From an uncultured Spongiibacteraceae bacterium (GTDB taxonomy: Bacteria; Pseudomonadota; Gammaproteobacteria; Pseudomonadales; CAMLJR01): a DNA stretch of 15,730 bases. Numbering within the stretch: position 1 is the first letter of the stretch; each line of letters begins with the position of its first letter. The translations under genes and the position numbers were made by a program. The stretch is taken from the NCBI GenBank assembly GCA_946480345.1, contig CAMLJR010000063.1:1-15730 (forward strand). Reading direction: 5' to 3'. Below, in pieces: positions 7,041 to 14,722 of the stretch. Below the pieces are notes generated by a model. That model was not told the DNA's origin. It did no database searches and saw only the letters and a program-made list of their open reading frames with translations.

Positions 7041-8129
7041 ATGGCTAAAGCAGCTGACTACTCGTTAGGTCCGAACACCTTTCCGCGCGGCTGGTTCATC
7101 ATCGCCGAGGCAAGCGAACTCGGCGCCGATCCGAAAGGCCTGCACTTCTTCGGTCAGGATTTCGCGCTGTATCGCGGTGAGAGCGGCAAGCCAGTTCTGC
7201 TCGATGCGTATTGCCCGCACATGGGTACCCACTTGGCCGAAAGCAAATCCTGCGTGATCGTAAAGAACCACAAGCAGATCGAAGGCGATTCGATTCGCTG
7301 CCCGTATCACGGCTGGCGCTTCGGCGCCGATGGCAAGTGCAACGACATCCCTGGACATGACGGCCCGATCCCGCGTTCGGCGGTACTGAAAAGTTACGAA
7401 GTCCGCGAAGTGATGGGTTGCATCATGATGTGGTTCGATCCAGAAGGCGGCGCGCCCGAATACGAACCGCCCTATCTGCCCGAGTGGGACGATCCGTCCT
7501 GGGTACGCTGGGAACTCGATCACCTCGGCACGCTGAACATTCACCCGCAGGAAATTCTCGACAACATGGCCGACATGCAGCATCTCGGCCCGACCCACGG
7601 CGCGCCGTGCGAGTTTTTCGAAAACGAATTCCGCGATCATCTGGTGATTCAACGTCAGGGCGGTTTCATGCAGAAATATAACTGCATCCTGAATACGACG
7701 ACGTGGTACACCGGCCCCGGCGTGCTGTTGTCGAAGCAACAATTCGGCCCGACGCTGACCTACGAATTGATCGCGAATACACCGGTCGACGATGGCGTAT
7801 CGCAGGTTTGGCACGGCTGTATCACCCGTTCGACCAACGCAGTGGCAACCGAAGCCGATAAGGCAATGGCGAAGCAGGTTCAGGCCGGAGCGCTCGATGC
7901 ATTTGCCGCAGATTTCAGCGTATGGGCACACAAGCGTCCGGCGATTCGCATCATTCAACTGCAAAGCGATGGCCCGTTCGCACTGGTACGCCGCTGGTAC
8001 AAACAGTTCTATGACACCCGCGCCAATGCAGCGACACATCAACAAGGTGTGAACGGCGTACATCACATCAAGGAATTTCCGATTCCCGATGAAAAATCGC
8101 GAGAACTGGAAGCAGGTCTGTTCGTATAA
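7041..8129 (+). CDS. Rieske non-heme iron oxygenase, KshA/Neverland-type
   Basis: The 362-residue oxygenase component has the Rieske [2Fe-2S] ligands Cys58-x-His60 (CPHMGTH) and Cys87-x-x-His90 (CPYHGW). The mononuclear Fe triad is His181 and His186 (NMADMQHLGPTHG) with Asp291 (FAADFSVWAHKRP). The C-terminal DGPFALVRRWYKQFY resembles 3-ketosteroid 9-alpha-hydroxylase (KshA) and cholesterol 7-desaturase (Neverland/DAF-36) proteins, so a steroid- or terpenoid-like substrate is the best guess, but not proven. The two Fe-S motifs are 26 residues apart (His60 to Cys87), about ten more than in classical KshA, with an inserted segment near SCVIVKNHKQI. Such enzymes need a ferredoxin reductase; none is encoded in the window. 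The ribosome site GAGGAG (7026-7031) lies 9 nt before the ATG. The gene has its own promoter-like region and is followed by a hairpin, so it may be monocistronic. Confidence 0.9.
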   Translation: MAKAADYSLGPNTFPRGWFIIAEASELGADPKGLHFFGQDFALYRGESGKPVLLDAYCPHMGTHLAESKSCVIVKNHKQIEGDSIRCPYHGWRFGADGKCNDIPGHDGPIPRSAVLKSYEVREVMGCIMMWFDPEGGAPEYEPPYLPEWDDPSWVRWELDHLGTLNIHPQEILDNMADMQHLGPTHGAPCEFFENEFRDHLVIQRQGGFMQKYNCILNTTTWYTGPGVLLSKQQFGPTLTYELIANTPVDDGVSQVWHGCITRSTNAVATEADKAMAKQVQAGALDAFAADFSVWAHKRPAIRIIQLQSDGPFALVRRWYKQFYDTRANAATHQQGVNGVHHIKEFPIPDEKSRELEAGLFV

Positions 8130-8164
8130 ATATTTAATACGAGATTGGTGTGCGGTAATCCAAG

Positions 8165-8190
8165 ATTCGCGGGGCTTCGGCCCCGCGAAT
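8165..8190 (+). terminator. Strong stem-loop after the Rieske gene, likely terminator
   Basis: ATTCGCGGGGC (8165-8175) pairs perfectly with GCCCCGCGAAT (8180-8190) around a TTCG tetraloop, 36 bp after the Rieske stop codon. The plus strand continues with TATTTCC and then a T-rich stretch, a somewhat imperfect T-tract. The converging epimerase gene ends 45 bp further on, so the hairpin probably separates the two converging units. No other feature is seen in 8130-8235. Confidence 0.75.
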
Positions 8191-8235
8191 TATTTCCGGT
8201 GTTATTTTCTCGAACTCTTCTTTCGACCTTTTCTG

Positions 8236-9159
8236 TTACACCAGCCATTCCGGATTTTTACTTTCTATCATTCGGCGTAAGCCGTCCTTCCAATACACTT
8301 TCGTAGGCCCGGCGATTTTCTGCAATTCGGCATTGCTGACCGCCACGCTGCCGAGCGTTTGCTCCGTGTACAAAAATTGCGGCTGCGTGCCAGTCAGCTC
8401 GCCCATATACGCGCACCATTCTTCGATACTGACGGTTTCATTCGCGGCCCAGTTGACGATTTTCGCCGGCACATCCGCTGCATTCAGCAATGCCGGAACG
8501 CTATCGATAATGTCCTGCTCATGAATCAGCGTGAATAGATTGGGTTTATCCGAGTGCACGGGAATCGGCGAATTATTTTTCATCATCATCAAATGAAAAT
8601 ACGGCCAGCCGCCATTGTCGCCGTACGGCACATTCAGACGGCAGATGATCGTCGGCAGATTGAATTCGCGCGCCGCAAAACGCACCACCGCTTCCGCGCA
8701 AATCTTGCTGATGCTGTAGGTCTTCATGAACACGCGATGGTTATCGCCGAGCTCATCGGCTTCACTCAATAATTTGTGGCCCGCGTATTCGTAGACACCG
8801 GTCGTCGAACAATGCAGAAATGCTTTCGCCTTTCGACAATGGCTCATCAATAACCCGACCGCTTCGGCATTGCCGCGAATATCTTCGTCAAAATTCTCCG
8901 CCGCGCCTTTGTAAACGGCGAAATTCAGTACGTAGTCGAAATCGTTCGGGAGTTCGCTAAAGTCTGGATTCGCAAGATCGATTGCGACACAGCGAATTCC
9001 GCTGTGTTCAAGCTCGGCGCGCCGCTCGGCATCGCCGAAACGCGCTGCGCCCCACACTTCGTTTGCATTCGCCAGCGCTTTAGCCACCGGAAACGCCACC
9101 TGCCCAGTCAGCCCGGTGACCAATATTTTTTTACCGCTGAAGTTCGTCAAGCCCGGCAT
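8236..9159 (-). CDS. NAD(P)-dependent epimerase/dehydratase (extended SDR)
   Basis: The 307-residue protein is an extended short-chain dehydrogenase. The N-terminal Rossmann turn reads VTGLTGQVAFPVA (Gly16-x-x-Gly19-x-x-Ala22), as in the GxxGxx pattern of this group. The catalytic Tyr148-x-x-x-Lys152 (YSISK) and a Ser/Thr cluster (CSTTGVYEY, 117-125) follow, then the RLNVPYG segment that lines the active site in sugar epimerases and related reductases. Substrate classes for this family range from nucleotide sugars to sterols (3-beta-HSD) and aldehydes, so the substrate is open. The ATG at 9159 is preceded by AAGGAG (complement of 9167-9172) with a 7-nt spacer. It is divergent from ybiI (170 bp between starts) and convergent with the Rieske gene. 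Its role in the neighbouring pathway is inferred from position only. Confidence 0.88.
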   Translation of the reverse strand: MPGLTNFSGKKILVTGLTGQVAFPVAKALANANEVWGAARFGDAERRAELEHSGIRCVAIDLANPDFSELPNDFDYVLNFAVYKGAAENFDEDIRGNAEAVGLLMSHCRKAKAFLHCSTTGVYEYAGHKLLSEADELGDNHRVFMKTYSISKICAEAVVRFAAREFNLPTIICRLNVPYGDNGGWPYFHLMMMKNNSPIPVHSDKPNLFTLIHEQDIIDSVPALLNAADVPAKIVNWAANETVSIEEWCAYMGELTGTQPQFLYTEQTLGSVAVSNAELQKIAGPTKVYWKDGLRRMIESKNPEWLV

Positions 9160-9329
9160 TGCGCTTCTCCTTGTTAAAGTTGGATAAGCGAGTCTAAACG
9201 ATTTCGGACAAGCGACCTATAAAATAAACGTTGCGTAACGATTCTTACCGAAACGAACTATTTGCGGATAGTTGGCGTCCAATAGCCATTGGAAATAGTT
9301 CAACTCTATTGACGAACGGGAGAGCAACG

Positions 9330-9596
9330 ATGGCAACCGGTTGGGCGCGCGAAGGCGCGGTGCAAGATCAAATCGATGCAACGATAGAGGATGCGATCAA
9401 GCGCGCACGCAGCCGCTTGAATAGCGGGCCGAGTTTGACGCATTGCGAAGAATGCGAAGCAGCGATACCGCTAGCGCGTCAGCACGCGGTACCGGGCGTT
9501 CGTCTTTGTGTGAAATGTCAGGAAATAGCCGACGACGAATTAGAAAACTTCAGCGGCTACAATCGGCGCGGCAGCAAGGACAGCCAGCTGCGCTAA
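9330..9596 (+). CDS. ybiI: YbiI-like DksA/TraR-type zinc-finger protein
   Basis: This 88-residue protein matches the small YbiI group of DksA/TraR-type C4 zinc-finger proteins in length and in the conserved ends: MATGWA at the start and GYNRRGSKDSQLR at the end. The four zinc cysteines are Cys39-x-x-Cys42 (CEEC) and Cys60-x-x-Cys63 (CVKC). The coiled N-terminal helix (QIDATIEDAIKRARSRL) fits the helical arm of the family, but the acidic tip needed for RNA polymerase control in DksA is not visible. Its cellular role is not established. The frame is open from 9231, but ATG 9330 has GGGAG (9318-9322) 7 nt upstream and gives the standard N-terminus. It looks like a core gene, unrelated to the catabolic genes on either side, and is a useful phylogenetic anchor. 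Confidence 0.92.
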   Translation: MATGWAREGAVQDQIDATIEDAIKRARSRLNSGPSLTHCEECEAAIPLARQHAVPGVRLCVKCQEIADDELENFSGYNRRGSKDSQLR

Positions 9597-9670
9597 TTCA
9601 AGCGCCAACTCATGCACTGGTTCCCGCCTCATCGACGCAAGCATCAACCTCAGATAACCGCTTGGCTAAT

Positions 9671-10279
9671 TCAATGCGGAAAATGAATCGGAATCGGCTC
9701 GACACCTTCGACCTGCGCATCGCTGAGGCCGCCCATCTCATGTACATGGCCAGGGAAATTCATTGCACGCCAGCCGGCGAGATTTTGATTGCCGCCAAAT
9801 CGCGGCGCCGCAGCAAAACCTAATAAAGTATGAAACCGCAGCGTCGCAAACCACGTCTGTTGGTCGACACTCGACCATTCCGGCAATACGCCATCTTCGA
9901 GCATTTCCAGCGTTTGAATTTGTTGCGCGTCATTCAACGCAGCAAAGGATTTTTGCCAGCGCGTTTGCGCAAAGGCATCGGTGATTTGCAGACCGCGTTG
10001 ATACAACGCCAGCGATTTTTTCTCTTCATGCGCGAGCGCTTTGTCGATGAAATTCACGCAATTCGCTTCGTTCGCACCCAATCCATCGAGTGTCGGCAGA
10101 ATCTGATTGCACATCGCTGCAACGGTCTGCCATTGCTCGATATTTAACGTTAATGGCGCACTACTCTGCTCGACTGCCAACAGCGTTTGTGGACGCGCCA
10201 TTAATGCTGCTGCAAATGCTCCGCCGCAGAAGCGCGTGAAATCGCGCCGAGTCATATCTTTCATCGGTATTCGATTCAT
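9671..10279 (-). CDS. Gluconate 2-dehydrogenase subunit 3-family small subunit with Tat signal
   Basis: The 202-residue protein opens with a twin-arginine motif (TRRDFTRF, Arg11-Arg12), a hydrophobic stretch (FCGGAFAAALMA) and a likely processing region near Leu-Ala-Val-Glu, marking Tat export of a folded complex. The body, with the WQTVAAMCNQILPTLDGLGA segment and C-terminal residues about GMRFG-like surroundings (AAPRFGGNQNLAGWRAMNFPG), matches the small gamma-type subunit of FAD-dependent sugar or alcohol dehydrogenases. In that family the small subunit carries the Tat signal and takes the GMC flavoprotein with it to the periplasm. The start ATG at 10279 overlaps the stop codon of the GMC gene before it (ATGA), indicating translational coupling and stoichiometric production. 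It is the last gene of the operon; the electron-accepting cytochrome c subunit usual for such enzymes is not in the window. Confidence 0.88.
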   Translation of the reverse strand: MNRIPMKDMTRRDFTRFCGGAFAAALMARPQTLLAVEQSSAPLTLNIEQWQTVAAMCNQILPTLDGLGANEANCVNFIDKALAHEEKKSLALYQRGLQITDAFAQTRWQKSFAALNDAQQIQTLEMLEDGVLPEWSSVDQQTWFATLRFHTLLGFAAAPRFGGNQNLAGWRAMNFPGHVHEMGGLSDAQVEGVEPIPIHFPH

Positions 10280-11931
10280 CAGCGCACCTGCTGCCGTTTA
10301 ACCTGACGAATGAAGTAATCCGCCACGCGATACGCATTAGCGAAAATCGTCAGCGTCGGGTTGTAACCGCCCGAGGTGGGAAAGAAACTGCCATCGACCA
10401 CCCATAGATTCTCGATATCGTGCGTACGACACCAGCGATTCAGCACCGAGGTTTTCGGGTCGTCGCCCATGCGGCAAGTACCCATGATGTGCCCGGATTC
10501 CGTGCTGTATTTCGAATAATCGGTTGCCCACGCCTTTTTGGCGCCCCCCGCCAATGCAATATCAATTTGGCGCTGTTCGAAATAGCGCGCCATAGCGAGA
10601 TCGTTAGCATGGCGTTTGTGCGTAATACGCGGCAATGGAATGCCCGCCGCATCGCGGTGATCGGGATCGATATCGACGCGATTGCTCGCCACCGGCAAAT
10701 CCTCGCCAATTGAAATCATGCCGCCGATATATGGAAATTTGCCGAGATATTCGCGCAGCGGCTTGCCCCACGCACGCTTGGCATTGCCGAAATAATTACC
10801 CGCTTTTAACGCGACGCCGAGCGGCGTCGGTTCGATCGCCTCGCCGATCACGGCGCCGCGAATAAAGCCGCGCGTTGCATCGGAGGCATGAAAATCATCG
10901 ATTGCAATATTTCCCGGCGGACCGGCGATCGACAGCGACGGCTCCGCCATTTCGAAATCGACTTGCGAAAAAATATGGCTCATCAGATTGCGGCCAACCT
11001 GATCGCTGCTATTCGCGAGGCCTGTCGGATAACGCGCCGATTTCGACAGCAACAGCAAATGCGAACTGGCGATCGAACTGCATGCAACGATAATTTGCCG
11101 CGCGCGCAATTCATGCTCGTTACCGTTGGCATCGAGATAGCGCACCGAGCGCGCGCGATTATTCGTATCGACGGTAATTTCAATTGCGCGTGAATTTGGT
11201 AATACGCGGCAGCGGCCTGTAGCCATCGCCGCAGGTAAATGAATCGACAGCGGCGATGCTTTCGCATGCACCGGGCAACCATAACCCGCGCACGCACCTC
11301 CGTTCATGCATTTGGCGCGACCGCCGTAAACGCGGCTGTTAATTGCCATCGGAATCGGAAACGGATGCAAACTCAATTTCTTCGCGCCGCTCTCGATCAA
11401 GCGCGACGCGGGACGATATACATGCGGTGGATTCGGGTACGCACTCTGGCGCGGCGCGCCGAATGGATTGCTGCCCGCCGTGCCGGAAATGCCGAGCACC
11501 TGTTCGGCTTTTGCGTAGTACGGTTCGAGTTCGTCATAGCTAAGCGGCCAGTCGGCCAGATTCGCGCCGGCGATGGCCCCCTCGTGCGACAACGTGCGAA
11601 ATTCATCGGGACGGAAGCGCCAACTCCACGAGCCCCAGTGCACGGTGCTGCCGCCGACCGTTTGCGCCAGCATCGTGTATTTACCGGGTATCGCTTTTTC
11701 GCTGCTGTCGCTACGGCGGCTTTCCAGATAATCGGGCGCAAAAAACGTTTGCCGAATCATGTTCGACAGTTCGTCCTGCTGCAAAAATTCGGCAGGACCG
11801 CGCTCGCTGCCGCGCTCCAATACGACGACATCGATGCCGGCCTCGGCTAATTGCTGCGCCATTACGCCGCCGCCAGCACCGGAGCCGATAATGCAAACAT
11901 CGACGACTTGGGGATTGCGTAATGTTGTCAT
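10279..11931 (-). CDS. GMC oxidoreductase, FAD-dependent dehydrogenase catalytic subunit with three clustered cysteines
   Basis: The 550-residue flavoprotein has the FAD-binding GSGAGGG at 16-22 and the GMC C-terminal active site: His481 in GHIMGTCRMG and Asn524 in GGYNPTLTI. Residues 207-220 (KCMNGGACAGYGCP) hold Cys208, Cys214 and Cys219 in a C-x5-C-x4-C-P array. This is nearly the array at about residues 212-222 that binds a [3Fe-4S] cluster in the Burkholderia FAD-dependent glucose dehydrogenase. Together with the Tat-signal small subunit overlapping its 3' end, this points to a periplasmic, electron-transferring sugar or glycoside dehydrogenase (for example, a glucose or glucoside-3-dehydrogenase relative). 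It has no signal of its own and would be co-exported. The substrate is unknown. It lies 19 bp after the previous GMC gene in the same operon. Its ribosome site is poor, suggesting coupling. Confidence 0.9.
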   Translation of the reverse strand: MTTLRNPQVVDVCIIGSGAGGGVMAQQLAEAGIDVVVLERGSERGPAEFLQQDELSNMIRQTFFAPDYLESRRSDSSEKAIPGKYTMLAQTVGGSTVHWGSWSWRFRPDEFRTLSHEGAIAGANLADWPLSYDELEPYYAKAEQVLGISGTAGSNPFGAPRQSAYPNPPHVYRPASRLIESGAKKLSLHPFPIPMAINSRVYGGRAKCMNGGACAGYGCPVHAKASPLSIHLPAAMATGRCRVLPNSRAIEITVDTNNRARSVRYLDANGNEHELRARQIIVACSSIASSHLLLLSKSARYPTGLANSSDQVGRNLMSHIFSQVDFEMAEPSLSIAGPPGNIAIDDFHASDATRGFIRGAVIGEAIEPTPLGVALKAGNYFGNAKRAWGKPLREYLGKFPYIGGMISIGEDLPVASNRVDIDPDHRDAAGIPLPRITHKRHANDLAMARYFEQRQIDIALAGGAKKAWATDYSKYSTESGHIMGTCRMGDDPKTSVLNRWCRTHDIENLWVVDGSFFPTSGGYNPTLTIFANAYRVADYFIRQVKRQQVR

Positions 11932-11950
11932 TATTTTATCTGGCCAGTCG

Positions 11951-13615
11951 TTAAATAACCGCCACCGGTAACGGCGACAAACCGCGAATCATATCGGCCG
12001 CTTTCTCGGCGATCATGATTACCGGCGTATTGGTATTGCCGCCGATCAGATGCGGCATGATCGACGCATCGACCACGCGCAAACCATCGATACCACGCAC
12101 GCGCAATTCGTCGTCGACGACGGCCATTTCATCGCTGCCCATTCGACATGTACCGACCGAGTGATAATCCGCTTCGGCCTTGTCACGAATAAATGCATCG
12201 ATTTCAGCATCGGTACGTAATGCATTGCCGGGTTCGAGTTCTTCGCCGCGATAAATATCGAATGCGCGTTGCGAAAAGATTTCCCGTGCGATGCGCACGC
12301 CTTCGCGTGCAACGCGGCGATCGTGTTCATCGGCCAAATAATTCTGATCGATCAATGGCGGCGCGAACGGATCGCTCGATGCCAATTTAATGCTGCCCCG
12401 GCTCAACGGTCGAATCACATTGGTATGCGCAGAAAAGCCATGGCGCGCCGCGAGCGTGCGTCCATTATTTGCATACAGCGCCATTACCAGAATCATTTTC
12501 ACATCGGCTTCGCTGACGTCGGGATTCGATTTCAGGAACGCACATACCTCCATGCCTGGATCGGCCAGAGGTCCGGTACGTAGCGTCAAATATTTCGCCA
12601 TTGCCATCGCACCGTGCAGCGGATTGAAATATTTGAGTAACGATACCGGTTTGGTCGCGGCGAATTTCACACTCACCGCGAGATGATCCTGTAAATTTGC
12701 GCCGACGCCGGGCAGCGCATGCTTAACGTCGATATTGTGCTGCGATAATTGCGTGGGATCGCCGATGCCGGATAACAACAGCAATTGCGGCGAATTAATC
12801 GCCCCCGCCGCCAGAATCACTTCGCGCGCTGCGCGAACGGCGCGCGCCTGCTGCTTTTTTCCCTGCACGAACTCGACACCAACCGTACGCGATCCTTCCA
12901 TCACAATACGCGTCGTGTGCGCATAGGTAATCACCTGCAAATTGGACCGCGAGCGCGCCGGATTTAAATACGCCCGCGAGGTACTTGAACGGATGCCATT
13001 GCCAATCGTCACATCGATTGGGCTGACCCCCTCACGCTGCGGACCATTGCTGTCATTCGTATACGGATAGCCGGCCTGCAAAACGGCTTCGACAAATGCC
13101 GACGCGAGCGGATGCTTTACACCCGGACGTGAAACCTGAATCGGACCATTCGCGCCGTGATAGATATTCGAAGCAGAAATTGCGTACCCATTGGTTTGGG
13201 GCGCGTAAGCTGTCTGCGGTAAATAGGTTTCAGCTCGATTGAAATACGGCAGCACTTCGCGATACGACCAGCCGCGATTGCCCTGCTCCGCCCATCGATC
13301 GTAATCGCTGGCAAAACCACGGCAATAGGTCATGCCATTGATCGAACTGCCACCGCCGAGCACCCGGCCGCGCGGCAGAAACAACACGCGATTGTTCAAG
13401 TGCGCCTGCGGTATCGACGTATAACGCCATTGATACGCACCGGACAACATGATCGGCAACAAACCGCCCGGTGCTTTAATCAGCGGGCTCGCATCGCTGC
13501 CGCCCGCTTCGAGCAGCAGGACGCTGACATCCGGATCTTCGCTGAGCCGCGCCGCCAACACACAGCCGGCCGAACCACCGCCTACGATGACGTAATCGAA
13601 ACTCGTTGTTTTCAA
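11951..13615 (-). CDS. GMC oxidoreductase, choline dehydrogenase-like
   Basis: The 554-residue flavoprotein has the FAD-binding GGGSAG (12-17), an LPRGRVLGGGSSINGM segment (about 79-94) that holds the flavin ring, and a C-terminal active site of His485 (YHSVGTCRMG) and Asn529 (GGNTNTPVIMIAEKAADMI). This matches the choline dehydrogenase/long-chain alcohol dehydrogenase branch, which oxidises a primary or secondary alcohol and gives electrons to the quinone pool. No signal peptide is seen, so it is cytosolic or peripheral to the inner membrane. No ATG lies near the FAD motif: the only plausible start is the TTG at 13615, directly after the TAA of the aldo/keto reductase gene, which implies reinitiation by ribosomes finishing that gene. 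It is distinct from the next GMC gene, since it lacks the cysteine array and the small-subunit partner. Confidence 0.9.
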   Translation of the reverse strand: MKTTSFDYVIVGGGSAGCVLAARLSEDPDVSVLLLEAGGSDASPLIKAPGGLLPIMLSGAYQWRYTSIPQAHLNNRVLFLPRGRVLGGGSSINGMTYCRGFASDYDRWAEQGNRGWSYREVLPYFNRAETYLPQTAYAPQTNGYAISASNIYHGANGPIQVSRPGVKHPLASAFVEAVLQAGYPYTNDSNGPQREGVSPIDVTIGNGIRSSTSRAYLNPARSRSNLQVITYAHTTRIVMEGSRTVGVEFVQGKKQQARAVRAAREVILAAGAINSPQLLLLSGIGDPTQLSQHNIDVKHALPGVGANLQDHLAVSVKFAATKPVSLLKYFNPLHGAMAMAKYLTLRTGPLADPGMEVCAFLKSNPDVSEADVKMILVMALYANNGRTLAARHGFSAHTNVIRPLSRGSIKLASSDPFAPPLIDQNYLADEHDRRVAREGVRIAREIFSQRAFDIYRGEELEPGNALRTDAEIDAFIRDKAEADYHSVGTCRMGSDEMAVVDDELRVRGIDGLRVVDASIMPHLIGGNTNTPVIMIAEKAADMIRGLSPLPVAVI

Positions 13616-14590
13616 TTACGCGTCTCGCAGTTGCTGCAACTCGCTGGCATCGAGATGAATCGCACACGCGCGAATACTTTCTTCGAGCTGTTCGACGCGG
13701 CTGCAACCGATGATCGGAATCGTCGGCAGCGATTGCGATGTTAAATACGCGAGCACGATATCGTTGATGCTCGTACCGCGACGCGCAGCAATGGTTTTCA
13801 ATACGGCGAGTTTGCGCACGTTGCGATCGTTGAAATACAGCGCGGCGACATCGGGGCCGAGGGTCTCTTTCGTCGCGCCCGCCGCGAGTTTGCTGAAAAT
13901 ACCGCGACTCTGGCCGGAGTACGGAATCATCGTCAGACCGGCTTCATGCACTGCTCGATAACCATCTTCGTAATAGCCGCCCGGTGCGTACGTCATCATT
14001 GCAGTGCGATCCGGCTCAGCCAAACCCCACATCGGTTGTACCGCGACAAAACCTGCGTGGCCGATACTCGCCGCATATTGCTGCGCTTGTTGAATCCGCT
14101 CGACGCTCCAGTTCGAGCAGCCGAAATAACGAATGCTGCCGTCGCTTTGATGCTTGATCAGCGCATCGACAATCGTTTGGACGGGCTTGCTCGCGTCGTC
14201 GCGGTGCAGCCAGTACAGATCGATCGTATCGATACCAAGATTTTTCAGACTGCCATTTAAATCGGCAGCGAGATGATCTGGCGTCACACGCAATGCGAAA
14301 TCGCCGGCGCGGTAATCGAATTCGCAGCCTTTGGTGGCAATCACATAATCGCTGCGTTTTTTACCAGCAAGCAATTTGCCGAGTGCATTTTCGCTGGCCC
14401 CGCGCGGAATATCCGGAATCCAGTCGCCGTATGAATGTGCAGTATCGATGAAGTTGCCGCCATTACTAAAAAATTTTTCGAGAATTTTATCGGCTGTTTC
14501 CGCTGCCATGGCGCTGCCGAACATATTGGTGCCGAGGCACAATTGCGATACCGAAAGGTCGGTTCTTTGCAGCGTAATTTTTTTTAGCAT
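13616..14590 (-). CDS. Aldo/keto reductase
   Basis: The 324-residue protein has the length and the four catalytic residues of the aldo/keto reductase TIM barrel: Asp49 and Tyr54 (NFIDTAHSYGDW), Lys87 (VIATKG) and His129 (DLYWLHRDD). The C-terminal segment IPIIGCSRVEQLEESIRA (about 293-310) fits the phosphate site for NADPH. It reduces an aldehyde or ketone, or runs in reverse, in the cytosol. The start ATG 14590 has AAGGA 7 nt upstream. It is the first gene of the four-gene minus-strand operon with the two GMC enzymes and the small subunit, and its stop codon abuts the TTG start of the next gene. The mix of NAD(P)H-linked and flavin-linked alcohol/carbonyl enzymes suggests successive oxidation or epimerisation steps at one hydroxyl, possibly of a sugar or glycoside. 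Confidence 0.92.
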   Translation of the reverse strand: MLKKITLQRTDLSVSQLCLGTNMFGSAMAAETADKILEKFFSNGGNFIDTAHSYGDWIPDIPRGASENALGKLLAGKKRSDYVIATKGCEFDYRAGDFALRVTPDHLAADLNGSLKNLGIDTIDLYWLHRDDASKPVQTIVDALIKHQSDGSIRYFGCSNWSVERIQQAQQYAASIGHAGFVAVQPMWGLAEPDRTAMMTYAPGGYYEDGYRAVHEAGLTMIPYSGQSRGIFSKLAAGATKETLGPDVAALYFNDRNVRKLAVLKTIAARRGTSINDIVLAYLTSQSLPTIPIIGCSRVEQLEESIRACAIHLDASELQQLRDA

Positions 14591-14660
14591 GTTCGAATCC
14601 TTACTGTCTGTTTGTTAACGCCTGAGAACATATGCGCACGAAAAATAATCGTCCCACTAT

Positions 14661-14699
14661 AAACAAAAAATGCGATACGCATGTAGTACGTATCGCATT
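14661..14699 (-). terminator. Rho-independent terminator of the DegT-like gene
   Basis: AATGCGATACG (14669-14679) and CGTATCGCATT (14689-14699) form a perfect 11-bp stem with a 9-nt loop. Read on the minus strand the stem runs into a run of six T, then GTTT (complement of 14661-14670). It lies 24 bp after the stop codon of the minus-strand DegT-like gene, so it ends that unit before the aldo/keto reductase operon. The promoter of that operon should lie between this hairpin and 14590, but no clear consensus was seen. Confidence 0.88.
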
Positions 14700-14722
14700 A
14701 TTCGGAGTATCTATGACTTCGA

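Noticed and set aside
7065..8066. 333-codon minus-strand open frame opposite the Rieske gene
   Set aside because: It lies entirely inside a clear oxygenase gene, has no recognisable domain and reflects codon bias on the other strand.
9443..9823. 126-codon plus-strand frame overlapping ybiI and the small subunit gene
   Set aside because: Overlaps two recognised genes in other frames and shows no family features.
11239..11850. 203-codon plus-strand open frame opposite the GMC gene
   Set aside because: Fully inside a well-supported GMC gene; arginine- and alanine-rich composition typical of a shadow frame.
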